This document shows positions 26,713 to 36,254 of a DNA stretch of 64,000 nt, piece after piece. A model generated the notes under the pieces. It had not been told where the DNA came from and ran no database searches. It saw only the letters and a list, made by a program, of their open reading frames with translations. Made by a program: the position numbers and the translations under genes. The first letter of the stretch is position 1, and each line of letters begins with the position of its first letter. This DNA comes from an uncultured Clostridia bacterium (GTDB lineage: Bacteria > Bacillota > Clostridia > TANB77 > CAG-508): contig CAQUBD010000005.1 of NCBI GenBank assembly GCA_948891265.1, positions 1 through 64,000 of the forward strand. Reading direction: 5' to 3'.

Positions 26713-26836
26713 AAAAACGAAGCAAAAGTGGTATATTGCTAGAAAAACAATTAAAAATTTTTGAGATAGTACGTTTGTACATCGAAAAAATTTTTATGAA
26801 GTTTGACACCGCAAGATAGTGCTTTTCAGTCGTTTG
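26713..26836. repeat. Imperfect inverted repeat between the NifU-like and transferase genes
   Basis: Outer arms AACGAAGCAAAAGTGG... and ...GCTTTTCAGTCGTT are imperfectly complementary over about 24 bases, with inner AAAAATTTTT and AAAAAATTTTT. It may be a degenerate small mobile element or a structured terminator region. I saw no second copy here. Confidence 0.4.
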
Positions 26837-26837
26837 C

Positions 26838-27530
26838 TTATTCTTCTCTAGGGTCAATATACTTAACTGCTTCATCAAATCTTCCATATTTTCCTTCAGC
26901 TTTTTCAATAGCTTCTTTTGGATCTACACCTTTTTTAATAGCATCCATCATTTTTCCTAAATGAACATATTTATAACCAATAATTTGGTCATCTTTATCT
27001 AAACCTAATTTAACTATGTATCCTTCTGTTAAGTTTAAGTATCTTGGTCCTTTTAACTTACTTGAATAAATTGTTCCAACTTGGCTTGTATGTCCTTTTC
27101 CTAAATCTTCAAGCCCTGCCCCTACTGGAAGTCCTCCTTCTGAAAATGCTGATTGTGTTCTTCCATATACTATTTGTAAGAATAATTCTCTCATAGCAGT
27201 ATTTATAGCATCACATACTAAGTCTGTGTTCAATGCTTCTAATATCGTTTTTCCTACTAATATTTCTCCTGCCATAGCAGCTGAATGTGTCATTCCTGAA
27301 CATCCTATCGTTTCTACTAATGCTTCTTGGATTATTCCCTCTTTAACATTTAATGTTAATTTGCATGCTCCTTGTTGTGGTGCACACCATCCTATACCAT
27401 GTGTTAATCCTGATATATCTTTTATTTCCTTTGCTTTAACCCATTTTCCTTCTTCTGGAATTGGTGCTGGTCCATGGTCTACCCCTTTTGCTACTGTGCA
27501 CATTCCTTCTAATTCTTTTGAATAAATCAT
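26838..27530 (-). CDS. NifU-like Fe-S scaffold protein (GGGtGRT partner)
   Basis: A protein of about 230 aa starting MIYSKELEGMCTVAKG after AGGGAG; the upstream in-frame start adds six residues. Cys residues occur in GIGWCAPQQGACKL, ETIGCSGMTHSAA and TDLVCDAINTA, resembling the NifU/IscU scaffold fold but with different spacing from SufU. Usually annotated as an Fe-S assembly scaffold beside GGGtGRT. So this genome carries SufU plus this second scaffold. The two may serve different target proteins; that is inference. Confidence 0.85.
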   Translation of the reverse strand: MIYSKELEGMCTVAKGVDHGPAPIPEEGKWVKAKEIKDISGLTHGIGWCAPQQGACKLTLNVKEGIIQEALVETIGCSGMTHSAAMAGEILVGKTILEALNTDLVCDAINTAMRELFLQIVYGRTQSAFSEGGLPVGAGLEDLGKGHTSQVGTIYSSKLKGPRYLNLTEGYIVKLGLDKDDQIIGYKYVHLGKMMDAIKKGVDPKEAIEKAEGKYGRFDEAVKYIDPREE

Positions 27531-27604
27531 CTTTTTTGCTCCCTTCATTAATTATATTTTTTATTATATATTATATTAGAATTTCTTCTAAAGTTAATAA
27601 CATT

Positions 27605-28318
27605 TTAAGATGTGTCCCCAATGGGACAAAAATGTCCCATTAGGAAACGTCCCCGATGGGACATTATTATCTGATTTCTAACTTTTTCATCTTTTGTCGC
27701 AACATATTCTATATTTTGTTCTTCTGAATAGCTTTCAGTATCATAATCTACAATATTTCTAATATTTTTTATGTATATTCCTTCTTCATATCTTTCACGC
27801 CTTCTAACAACCTTTTCTCCTAGTAAATATCTTTCTAAAATATCTCTTTCTTCTTTATTCATTTGCTCTGGTTTTATTCCTAAAAAGTTATATCTCCATA
27901 TTATATGTCTTTCATAGCTTGAAAATTTAGATTTACTTAAATCTTCATAATCATATTCAACTTTAAATTTTATGCCTTCAATTTTTATAGTCAAATTTGT
28001 CCATGTTGATGTAAGTTCTACTTTTTTAAATTCTTCTCTTAAATTTACTATTTTCTTATATAATATATGTACTAATTTTAGATATTCTTTTTCATCTAAG
28101 TTGAATTTTTGTGGTATTTCGTAGACATTTACAGGTTTCCTTTTAAATATCCCTTTTGGAATATAATAAAAAAATAGTTCTCCTGTCTTTTCTTTATCAA
28201 TTCTATCTATTATAGACGCATATAAATACATTTTTTCCCACTTTTCTGGTATCATATAAAATATTCTTCTTTGTATATCCTCATACATTTCTTTTATTTT
28301 TTTTGTATGTTTTAACAT
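27605..28318 (-). CDS. YezG-family (DUF600) immunity-like protein with repeat-derived tail
   Basis: A protein of about 238 aa. The core (MYEDIQRRIFYMIPEKWEKM, then LYASIIDRI, FFYYIPKG, WTNLTIKIEG and IWRYNFLGI) matches the YezG/DUF600 family of immunity proteins for LXG-type toxins. The last 20 or so residues (IMSHRGRFLMGHF and on) are translated from the REP-like repeat at 27609-27664. Within it a zero-frame CGG (27653-27655) replaces the TAG found in the sister repeat near 11936; a +1 shift there would give a stop at 27640. No LXG toxin gene is nearby, so this may be an orphan immunity gene. Confidence 0.7.
   Translation of the reverse strand: MLKHTKKIKEMYEDIQRRIFYMIPEKWEKMYLYASIIDRIDKEKTGELFFYYIPKGIFKRKPVNVYEIPQKFNLDEKEYLKLVHILYKKIVNLREEFKKVELTSTWTNLTIKIEGIKFKVEYDYEDLSKSKFSSYERHIIWRYNFLGIKPEQMNKEERDILERYLLGEKVVRRRERYEEGIYIKNIRNIVDYDTESYSEEQNIEYVATKDEKVRNQIIMSHRGRFLMGHFCPIGDTS
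27609..27664. repeat. REP-like GTCCC palindrome, copy 2
   Basis: Same order as 11891-11947: GTGTCCCCAATGGGACA, TGTCCCATTAGGAAACG, CGTCCCCGATGGGACA. It forms the 3' end of the YezG-like gene. Partial relatives occur near 25196 (GTGTCCCCATTGCACA) and 38530 (GGGGACGTTTCC). Confidence 0.7.
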
Positions 28319-28338
28319 ATTTATTCTAATTCTTTCCT

Positions 28339-28440
28339 TAAATGATGATTCTGGGGACGGAGAAAAAATCATCATTTAAATTTATTTATATTATTTAAAT
28401 TATTTTAGATGATTTTTCTCTGTCCCCAGAATCATCTAAA
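28339..28440. repeat. Paired GGGGACGGAGAAAAA hairpins
   Basis: Unit 1 (28339-28380) folds as TTAAATGATGATT...AATCATCATTTAA around CTGGGGACGGAG. Unit 2 (28401-28440) is an inverted relative (GATGATTTTTCTCTGTCCCC then AGAATCATC). The pair separates the YezG-like start from the gpmI end and touches the gpmI stop. Confidence 0.65.
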
Positions 28441-29971
28441 GTATTAATAAACTCTCTCCTGACATCTCTTCTGGTTGTTCTATTCCCATTAAATCTAACA
28501 TTGTTGGTGCTAAATCTGCTAATTTTCCATTTTCTTTTAATTTAATATCTTTATTTTCAGTTATTAAAATTATTGGAACTGGATTTGTAGTATGTGCTGT
28601 ATGTGGCTCCCCTGTTTTATAATCTATCATTTGTTCTGCATTTCCATGATCTGCTGTTATTATTAGGTTTCCACCTTTTTCTTCTATTATTCTTACTACT
28701 TTTCCTACACATTCATCTACTGTTTCAACAGCTCTTATAGCTGCTTGTAGACTTCCTGTATGTCCTACCATATCTGTATTTGCATAATTTAATATTATTA
28801 CATCATACTTATCATTTTCTAAAGCTTCACATACTTTCTCTGTCACTTCTGGTGCACTCATTTCTGGTTTCATATCATATGTTTCTACTTTTGGTGATGG
28901 TACTAATATTCTGTCTTCTCCTTCATATTGCTTTTCTTCTCCTCCATTAAAGAAGAATGTTACATGTGCATATTTTTCTGTTTCTGCTATTCTTAATTGT
29001 GTTTTCTTGTTGTTACTTATAACTTCTCCAAATGTATTCTTTAAAGGCTCTTTCTTAAAAGCAACTTGTACGTTTGGCATTGTCTCATCATAATTTGTAA
29101 AACATACATAATATAGCTTCATTTTCTTTGTATCAAATCCATCAAATTTTGGATCTACTAATGCTCTTGTTATTTCTCTTGCTCTATCTGGTCTGAAGTT
29201 GAAGAATATTACAGAATCATTTTCTTCTATTCTTGCAATTGGTCCATCAGAATTAGTAATTACCGTTGGTTCTACAAATTCATCAAAGATTTCTTTTTGA
29301 TATGAGTCTTCTATTGCCTTTATACTATCACCTGCTTTTATTCCTTCCCCTTCAACTAATGCTTTATAGCACTTTTCTACTCTTTCCCATCTTTTATCTC
29401 TATCCATTGCGTAAAATCTTCCTGAAAGAGTCGCTATTTTTCCAATTCCTTTTTCTTTCATTTTTTCTTGTAATTTAGCAATATAATTTTCTGCTGATGC
29501 AGGTGGTGTATCTCTTCCATCTAAAAAACAATGTACATATACATCTTCAAAATCTCTTCTTTTTGCCATTTCTAATAGTCCATATAAATGTCTTATATGG
29601 CTATGAACTCCTCCATCTGATACTAATCCTAATATATGCAATTTTGAGTTATTCTTTTTACAGTTTTCTATTGCTGCTATAAATTCTTGATTGCTAAAAA
29701 AGTCACCATCTTCTATAGATTTAGTAATTCTAGTTAATTCTTGATATACTATTCTTCCTGCTCCTATGTTTGTATGTCCTACTTCCGAATTTCCCATTTG
29801 CCCTTCTGGTAATCCTACATATAGTCCACTTGTATATATATCTGTATTAGGGTATTTTTTCATTAGTTTATCAATATTAGGGGTATTTGCTAATTTTATT
29901 GCATTTCCGTCTTTATTTTGATTGTCTCCAAATCCATCTAATATCATTAGCATGGTTACTTTGTTATTCAT
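28436..29971 (-). CDS. gpmI: 2,3-bisphosphoglycerate-independent phosphoglycerate mutase
   Basis: A 511-aa protein of the alkaline phosphatase superfamily that interconverts 3- and 2-phosphoglycerate. The metal site begins MLMILDGFGDN; the catalytic Ser is in MGNSEVGHTNIGAGR; HCFLDGRDTPP, DTDMVGHTG-type and ADHGNAEQM supply further metal ligands. Length is normal. It follows tpiA by 15 bases and pgk further upstream, making a glycolytic unit pgk-tpiA-gpmI. Confidence 0.97.
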   Translation of the reverse strand: MNNKVTMLMILDGFGDNQNKDGNAIKLANTPNIDKLMKKYPNTDIYTSGLYVGLPEGQMGNSEVGHTNIGAGRIVYQELTRITKSIEDGDFFSNQEFIAAIENCKKNNSKLHILGLVSDGGVHSHIRHLYGLLEMAKRRDFEDVYVHCFLDGRDTPPASAENYIAKLQEKMKEKGIGKIATLSGRFYAMDRDKRWERVEKCYKALVEGEGIKAGDSIKAIEDSYQKEIFDEFVEPTVITNSDGPIARIEENDSVIFFNFRPDRAREITRALVDPKFDGFDTKKMKLYYVCFTNYDETMPNVQVAFKKEPLKNTFGEVISNNKKTQLRIAETEKYAHVTFFFNGGEEKQYEGEDRILVPSPKVETYDMKPEMSAPEVTEKVCEALENDKYDVIILNYANTDMVGHTGSLQAAIRAVETVDECVGKVVRIIEEKGGNLIITADHGNAEQMIDYKTGEPHTAHTTNPVPIILITENKDIKLKENGKLADLAPTMLDLMGIEQPEEMSGESLLIL

Positions 29972-29986
29972 TATTATGCTCTCCTT

Positions 29987-30739
29987 CTATTTATCATAAT
30001 TTACTATTTTAGCAAATTCATCTGGCTTTAAGCTAGCTCCGCCTACTAATCCTCCATCAATATCTGACATTTCAAATAATTCCTTGGCATTTTCTCCTTT
30101 TACGCTTCCGCCATATTGTATTATAACTCCATTTGCTATCTTTTGTCCATAGATTTGACAAATTTTGTCACGAATAGACTTTATACTATTATTAGCATCT
30201 TCAGCTGTTGCAGTTTTTCCAGTTCCTATTGCCCAAATTGGTTCATATGCTATTATTGTATTTTGTACTTGTTCTGGCGTTAAACCTTCTAATGCTAATT
30301 CTGTTTGTTTTGTAATTATTTCTTTAGTTTTTCCCTCTTCTCTTTGTTCTAAAGTTTCACCAACACATACTATTGGTTTTAATCCATTTTCAAAAGCAGC
30401 TTTTATTTTCTTATTTACTGTTTCATCTGTTTCAGCAAAATATTGCCTTCTTTCAGAATGTCCTATAATAACATATTCAACTCCAATTGACTTTAACATT
30501 TTTCCTGATACTTCTCCAGTATATGCACCACTTTCTTTAAAGTGCATGTTTTGTGCTCCTATTTTTATATTTGTTTCTTGTACATTTAATAATGAATAAA
30601 ATAAATCTATATATGGAACACATAAAATAACTTCATTATCTGTATCTTTTACTTGTGGTGCTAATTTTTCTATAAATTCCATCGCTTCATTTGGAAGCAT
30701 ATTCATTTTCCAGTTTCCTGCAATTACTTTTCTTCTCAT
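29987..30739 (-). CDS. tpiA: Triose-phosphate isomerase
   Basis: A 250-aa TIM-barrel enzyme. Motifs: GNWKMN (residues 8-13), catalytic His in IGHSERR, catalytic Glu in AYEPIWAIGTGK, phosphate loop GGSVKG. Length is normal. RBS AAAGGAGGAATT is excellent. The gap to pgk holds a GAAGCGGAGCTTC-type hairpin with an ATGACGATGAGCG motif that recurs ahead of other genes. Confidence 0.97.
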   Translation of the reverse strand: MRRKVIAGNWKMNMLPNEAMEFIEKLAPQVKDTDNEVILCVPYIDLFYSLLNVQETNIKIGAQNMHFKESGAYTGEVSGKMLKSIGVEYVIIGHSERRQYFAETDETVNKKIKAAFENGLKPIVCVGETLEQREEGKTKEIITKQTELALEGLTPEQVQNTIIAYEPIWAIGTGKTATAEDANNSIKSIRDKICQIYGQKIANGVIIQYGGSVKGENAKELFEMSDIDGGLVGGASLKPDEFAKIVNYDK

Positions 30740-30752
30740 AATTCCTCCTTTC

Positions 30753-30823
30753 GCGAAGCTCCGCTTCGCTCATCGTCATCTGATAAATGAGACATTTTCA
30801 GACTGTCCCCCACGTCTCATTTA
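30753..30823. repeat. Hairpins between pgk and tpiA
   Basis: CGCGAAGCTCCGCTTCGC folds tightly just upstream of the tpiA RBS, and GATAAATGAGAC...GTCTCATTTATC encloses GTCCCCCA and overlaps the pgk stop codon. The second could end pgk transcripts or limit read-through. Confidence 0.6.
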
Positions 30824-32001
30824 TCTTGAAGACATTCTATTCCTGGCAGCTTCTTACCTTCTAAAAATTCAAGTGATGCTCCTCCTCCTGTAGATATATG
30901 TGTCATTTTATCTGCTAATCCTGCTTTTTCTACTGCTGCTCCTGAGTCTCCACCACCAATTATTGTTGTTGCATCTAATTCTGCTAAAGCTTTTGCTATT
31001 TCATTTGTTCCTATTGCAAATTGATCAAATTCAAATAATCCTAAAGGTCCATTCCATATTACTGTTTTTGCATTTTTTAGTTCTTCTTTGAACATTTCTA
31101 TTGTTTCTTCTCCGATGTCAAATCCTTCCCATTCGTTTGGTATCTCTGTCCATGCTACTGTTTTACTTTCTGTATCTGGTTTAAATTCTTTTCCTATTTT
31201 TGTGTCTACTGGTAATAATAATTTTACACCTTTTTGTTTTGCTTTTTCCATAGCATTTAATGCTAAGTCTATTTTATCTACTTCACATAGTGAATTTCCT
31301 ACATTATAGCCTTGTGCTTTAAAGAATGTATATGCCATTCCTCCACCTATCATTAATGTATCTACTTTGTCTAATAAACTATCTATTACTCCTATTTTAT
31401 CTGATACTTTTGCTCCACCAAGTATTGCCATAAATGGTCTTTCTGGGTTGTTTATTGCATTTCCTAATACCGTTAATTCTTTTTCTATTAAAAATCCTGA
31501 TACTCCTGGTATATAATTTGCAATTCCTGTTGTTGATGCATGTGCTCTATGTGCTGCTCCAAATGCATCATTTACAAATATTTCTGCCATATCTGCTAAT
31601 TTTTTTGCAAATTCTGGGTCGTTATCTGTTTCTTCTCTATGATATCTTACATTTTCTAGTAATAATATTTCTCCTTCTTTTAGGTTATCCGCTTTAGATG
31701 TAGCATCTTCTCCTATTACATCATTTGCCATTATTACTTCTGTATCTAATAATCTTGATAATTCTTTTGCTACTGGCTTTAATGAATATTCTGGTTTTAC
31801 TTCTCCTTTTGGTCTTCCTAAATGTGATGCAAGTATTATTTTACAGTTTTGTTCTAATAAATATTTTATTGTTGGTATAGCTGCAACTATTCTTGTGTTG
31901 TCTGTTATGTTTTGTTCTTTGTCCATTGGTACATTAAAGTCACATCTTACAAATACTTTCTTTCCTTTTAAATCAATGTCTCTTACTGTTTTTTTATTCA
32001 T
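30817..32001 (-). CDS. pgk: Phosphoglycerate kinase
   Basis: A protein of about 394 aa. It starts MNKKTVRDIDLKGKKVFVRC then DFNVPMD, with the substrate-binding ASHLGRPKG, the hinge ENVRYHREE, and nucleotide binding in GGAKVSDKIG and GGGDSGAAVE. Transfers phosphate from 1,3-bisphosphoglycerate to ADP. The ATG at 32001 follows AGGAGGAATGAAG; the one two codons upstream is inside the RBS spacing. The last residues (CLQDK) are encoded in the hairpin that follows. Confidence 0.97.
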   Translation of the reverse strand: MNKKTVRDIDLKGKKVFVRCDFNVPMDKEQNITDNTRIVAAIPTIKYLLEQNCKIILASHLGRPKGEVKPEYSLKPVAKELSRLLDTEVIMANDVIGEDATSKADNLKEGEILLLENVRYHREETDNDPEFAKKLADMAEIFVNDAFGAAHRAHASTTGIANYIPGVSGFLIEKELTVLGNAINNPERPFMAILGGAKVSDKIGVIDSLLDKVDTLMIGGGMAYTFFKAQGYNVGNSLCEVDKIDLALNAMEKAKQKGVKLLLPVDTKIGKEFKPDTESKTVAWTEIPNEWEGFDIGEETIEMFKEELKNAKTVIWNGPLGLFEFDQFAIGTNEIAKALAELDATTIIGGGDSGAAVEKAGLADKMTHISTGGGASLEFLEGKKLPGIECLQDK

Positions 32002-32109
32002 CTTCATTCCTCCTATTTCGTTGCAATATATCTATTGCAACAATAATATATTTTATAATTTAGGTCTTTTTATAATATTACCTAATTTATTAAGATAATA
32101 CAATTTTAT

Positions 32110-32147
32110 ACTAAAAAAGAATACTTTTCAAGTATTCTTTTTTTGAG
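32110..32147 (-). terminator. Terminator of gap
   Basis: AAAAAAGAATACTT and AAGTATTCTTTTTT pair around a three-base loop; the minus strand then has a T run. A sister hairpin lies at 33354-33385 (GAATACATTTCAAGTATTC). Confidence 0.75.
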
Positions 32148-32233
32148 TTTCAGTTTTTTATTCATGTTCAAACTTAAAATTTATAATATAAATTAGGGCT
32201 TTTAAAAAACCGAAACTTGAATTCTTTTTTATT

Positions 32234-33250
32234 TTATCCTAACTCCGCAAAATATTTAATAGTTCTAACCATTTGGCTTGTGTAAGAATTTTCATTATCA
32301 TACCAAGCTACTACTTGCACTTGATATAAACCTTCCTCTATTTTAGTAACCATTGTTTGAGTACTGTCAAATAAAGAACCATATCTCATACCAATAATAT
32401 CTGAAGAAACTAGAAATTCATCTGTGTAACCGAAAGATTCACTAGATTGTGCTTTCATAGCAGCATTTATTGATTCTTCTGTTATATCATTTCCTTTTAC
32501 AACAGCAACTAATATTGTTGTTGAACCTGTTGCAACTGGAACTCTTTGAGCAGAACCTATTAATTTACCATTTAATTCTGGTATAACTAATCCAATAGCT
32601 TTTGCAGCTCCTGTTGAATTTGGTACTATATTTATAGCTGCAGCTCTAGCTCTTCTAAAATCACCTTTTCTATGTGGCCCATCTAAAAGCATTTGATCAC
32701 CTGTATAAGCATGAACTGTTGTCATTATTCCTGATTGAATTGGAGCATAATCATTTAATGCTTTTACCATTGGTGCTAAACAGTTTGTTGTACAAGATGC
32801 TGCCGATATAATTGTATTTTCTGATGTTATTATATTTTCGTTTACACCAAATACTACTGTTGGTATATCTTTTCCTGCTGGTGCTGAAATCACTACTTTT
32901 TTAGCTCCTGCATCAATATGTGCTTGTGCTTTGTCTTTTGCAGTATAGAAACCTGTACATTCTAATACTACATCTACATCAAGTTCTTTCCATGGTAAAT
33001 TTGATGCTTCTTTTTCAGCATATATTTTAATTGTCTTTCCATCTACTGTTATCGAATCTTCTCCTGCTGTAACTGTATCAGCTTTTTCATATGTTCCTTG
33101 TGCTGAATCATATTTTAATAATTGTGCTAACATTGCAGGTCCTGTTAAATCATTTATTGCCACAATTTCATATCCCTCTGCTCCAAACATTTGTCTAAAT
33201 GCTAGACGTCCTATACGTCCAAAACCATTAATAGCTACTTTTACTGACAT
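32234..33250 (-). CDS. gap: Glyceraldehyde-3-phosphate dehydrogenase, type I
   Basis: A protein of about 338 aa. NAD binding: VKVAINGFGRIGRLAF. Catalytic Cys in SAASCTTNCLAP, His in TVHAYTGDQ, and the C-terminal WYDNENSYTSQMVRT. Oxidises glyceraldehyde-3-phosphate in glycolysis. The ATG at 33250 (MSVKVAI) is preferred to the one two codons upstream because AAAGGAGG precedes it at a good distance. It lies upstream of pgk with its own terminator between. Confidence 0.97.
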   Translation of the reverse strand: MSVKVAINGFGRIGRLAFRQMFGAEGYEIVAINDLTGPAMLAQLLKYDSAQGTYEKADTVTAGEDSITVDGKTIKIYAEKEASNLPWKELDVDVVLECTGFYTAKDKAQAHIDAGAKKVVISAPAGKDIPTVVFGVNENIITSENTIISAASCTTNCLAPMVKALNDYAPIQSGIMTTVHAYTGDQMLLDGPHRKGDFRRARAAAINIVPNSTGAAKAIGLVIPELNGKLIGSAQRVPVATGSTTILVAVVKGNDITEESINAAMKAQSSESFGYTDEFLVSSDIIGMRYGSLFDSTQTMVTKIEEGLYQVQVVAWYDNENSYTSQMVRTIKYFAELG

Positions 33251-33436
33251 AATCATTTCCTCCTTTTAAGTTATCTGTTCATTGTTCCTATTTCAGATAA
33301 CTATGTTTTATTTTATTATTGCCTATTTTTTGTCAGGCAATACAATTTTATATCAAAAAAGAATACATTTCAAGTATTCTCTTTAAATTTTTCCTTAATA
33401 CCTAACAGTTTACTATTCACAGCAACCCAAAGTCTA

Positions 33437-33619
33437 AAAAGCTTATAATAGAAAATGTGAAAATCAAGCGAATGTAGAGTAATCAAGCTAGAAATTCTTA
33501 ATTAATTTTTTGGAAAGAGTTCAAGCTTGTCTTGGAAGAGTGCCAAAAAATCAATTTAGAATTTCTGTGATGATTAGCTCGCCCCGAGCTTGTTTGAACA
33601 TTTTCTATTATAAGCTTTT
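33437..33619. repeat. 183-bp two-copy element with terminal inverted repeats, copy A
   Basis: Ends AAAAGCTTATAATAGAAAATG and CATTTTCTATTATAAGCTTTT are perfect inverted repeats. Inside are TAGAAATTCTTAA/TTTAGAATTTCT and AGCTCGCCCCGAGCT. Copy B is at 45511-45692, nearly identical, with a paired change in the terminal stem. No coding potential. It looks like a MITE-type element or a structured RNA. Confidence 0.8.
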
Positions 33620-33696
33620 GTCATCAACTTAATTAAACTGTGAATTGTAACAACAGTTTTTTATATGCTACTTTTACTTCTAAAAAGTATCAGATA

Positions 33697-34842
33697 TTAG
33701 GATAATTGGACTATTTCAATGTGAATATCTTCCAAATTTGCATCATCTATTTTATATCCATATCCATCTAAAAAGTACTTACATTGCTTATATGCTTCAT
33801 TATTTTCTTTTTGGTTGTTTTCCAAATTTAAAGTATATATTCCCTCCTGTTGATTATGCATATAAACTTTTCCGTTTAATATATATTTTATATCACTTTC
33901 GAAATTTTGTATCTTTCCAAGTTCTTTCCATGTTCCATCATACAAAATTTCAAATAATGTATAATTAATTTCAATCGATCCATCATCTAACCTTTTCCTA
34001 GCATTTAGATACGTTCTTCCTTGGCATATTTTTAATTCTCCATAATATGAAATTATAATATCTTCATTTGTTTTAAAGTCAATAATATGTATAGCTTCTT
34101 GATTTGAATAATCTACATATAATAGATATTTATCTGTTACATCAATAATAAACTTTCTTCCTTGTAAGATATTTATTTGATTAGTTCCATCTTTATTTAT
34201 CATACACATTTTTCTATCTTGCGTAGTATAATAAATTTTATTATTTTCTATAAAAAAATTATTTTTTACATTTTCTACTATATCTACAATATTATTACCA
34301 TCTTTATCCATACAGCAAATCGTTCCCTGCGGATTTTTATTAAAATCATCGTATCCTATTTGTTTTACAAAATATATTTCGTTATCTGTAAGCATTAACT
34401 GTAATGATGCCTCTTCACAAATTTTACTTATATTTCCTTTTAAATCTATTTTATATATACCCTTTTCACTGTAGTAGTCAGGTATATAATAGATATTTTC
34501 TCCATCAAAATACATTTTGTTCAGTTCATTGTCTATAGTTGCTATTTTATTTATCTTGTTCTCATTTATACTATATAAATAAATAGTTTTATTTTTTTCT
34601 TCATAAAACACTATTTGATTTTCTATTTTACAAAATACTCCTCCATCTTGCATACTTATGTTTTTCTCTTCTTTGTGTATTACATATTTTTCTTCTATAT
34701 AATTTGTATCTTCTTCTATTTTAGGAATATTCTCTAAAGTTTTTGCAGATTTATTTGGATTTATAATAACTATTGTAATTGCAATTATCATTAAAATTAC
34801 TAAAATAATAGCCAATAATATATTTATTTTTTGTTCTTTCAT
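33697..34842 (-). CDS. Signal-anchored beta-propeller-like protein (DUF5050 type)
   Basis: A protein of about 381 aa. One N-terminal hydrophobic helix (INILLAIILVILMIIAITIV) anchors a secreted domain made of repeated short blades such as EKNKTIYLYSINENKINKIA, GENIYYIPDYYSEKGIYKID and NNKIYYTTQDRKMCMINKDG. This resembles the DUF5050/LDL-receptor-like propeller proteins frequent in Clostridia. No enzymatic motif seen. The start at 34842 (MKEQK) follows AAAGGTGATAAAA. It is 21 bases downstream of rseP. Confidence 0.7.
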   Translation of the reverse strand: MKEQKINILLAIILVILMIIAITIVIINPNKSAKTLENIPKIEEDTNYIEEKYVIHKEEKNISMQDGGVFCKIENQIVFYEEKNKTIYLYSINENKINKIATIDNELNKMYFDGENIYYIPDYYSEKGIYKIDLKGNISKICEEASLQLMLTDNEIYFVKQIGYDDFNKNPQGTICCMDKDGNNIVDIVENVKNNFFIENNKIYYTTQDRKMCMINKDGTNQINILQGRKFIIDVTDKYLLYVDYSNQEAIHIIDFKTNEDIIISYYGELKICQGRTYLNARKRLDDGSIEINYTLFEILYDGTWKELGKIQNFESDIKYILNGKVYMHNQQEGIYTLNLENNQKENNEAYKQCKYFLDGYGYKIDDANLEDIHIEIVQLS

Positions 34843-34863
34843 TTTTATCACCTTTAATATTTT

Positions 34864-36112
34864 CTAGAAAATCCTCAATATATCATTATAAGTAATATAT
34901 AAAGATAGTGCTATTAAGATTGAAAATCCTATTAATTGTATATTTATCTCTGTCTTTTCATTTAATGGTTTTCTACGAATCGCTTCAATTAATAATATCA
35001 GAATTTTACCACCATCTAGAGCAGGTATTGGTAAAAGATTTGTTACTCCTAGTGACAAAGAAATTAATGCTAACATATATATAAATTCTCTTATTCCACT
35101 AGTTTTAGCAACAACTTCTGATATTCCTACAGGCCCCATCATCTGGTCTACACTTACCCCTCCTGTAAATAATGATTTTATATTATCAATAATTGAAAAG
35201 GCGAACTCTTTTGTTTCAATTCCACCATATATTAAATAGTTAATAAATTTACTTTCTGCTTGTTTTAAATTTACACCTAAATAATATGAAGAAATATAGT
35301 CTGGTACTAATTCTATTGTAATTTGTTTTCCTTTCCTATCTACTGTTATATTAACTGTATCTAAGTTTTCTTGTCCAATAGCTTCTATAACCTTATTCGT
35401 ATCTCCATTAACTTCAATATTATTTACTTTTACAATTTTATCATTTGATTTTAGTCCTTGTTTTTCTGCGCTACTTCCTTTCTCAATCGCTAAAATTTTG
35501 CATTCTTCTCCTAAATATACTCCTGTACTTTTATTTTTTATTTCTGTCGGTTTTATGTTATATTCTAAAGTATTTCCATCTCTTTCTATTATTAGCTTAA
35601 CTTTTTCTCCATTTATATGTTTCATTGCATTATTCAAATCATATTTGTTTTTTATTTTCTTACCATTTAGCTCTATTATTTTGTCACCATGACTAAGTCC
35701 AATCTCTTGTGCTACATATCCATCTATTACTGTATCTATTTGGTTTGTTACATATGTATTTGAAGTAGACATTAAAATAAAATATATCAATAGTCCAAAT
35801 ATAATATTTACTGTTGCCCCTGCTATTACAATTGCAATTCTTTTAGGAATACTTGCTTTTGAAAAAGACCCTTCATTTTCAGATCTTTCTTCTTCACCTT
35901 CCATGCTGCAAAATCCACCGTAATGGTACTAATCTTAGTGCATATTTAGTTTCCTTTCCTTGCTTATTCCATATTGTAGGTCCAAATCCTATTGCAAATT
36001 CATTTACTCTTACCTTACATATTTTTGCAACAATTAAGTGTCCAGCTTCATGAATTAAAATCAAAAAACCAAGTAAAAAAATTATTTTTATGACTGATAT
36101 TATAATTGTCAA
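34864..36112 (-). CDS. rseP: Site-2 protease RseP, read through a +1 shift
   Basis: RseP cleaves membrane-embedded anti-sigma factors and signal peptides. Two open frames (35894-36112 and 34864-35904) join when C35920 is skipped: RLVPLGGFCSMEGEEER is then continuous, which is the standard RseP sequence after the zinc site. The total is 415 aa. Visible are ILIHEAGHLIVAK (HExxH), a PDZ domain (about residues 120-200, GYVAQEIGLSHGDKI...), and NLLPIPALDGGKI with the third zinc ligand. It follows cdsA and uppS in the usual order. The zero frame would end after about 72 residues. Confidence 0.93.
35918..35920 (-). other. CGG +1 frameshift site, rseP
   Basis: Coding strand GTA CCA TTA C GGT GGA TTT TGC. 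Skipping C restores PLGGFCSMEG. This is the only site followed by T (CGGT) instead of A. Confidence 0.88.
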
Positions 36113-36254
36113 TTTTTTTCCTCCTTTTCGTGAAACATGGCTTTTTTCATCACAACTGAAAACTTTTCAAATTTTCCAGTTTGTAAATTTCTTGGCCTTG
36201 CTTTATTTTATTTTCTCTACAAAATCTTATATACTATTTTGTTTTACTTTCTTA

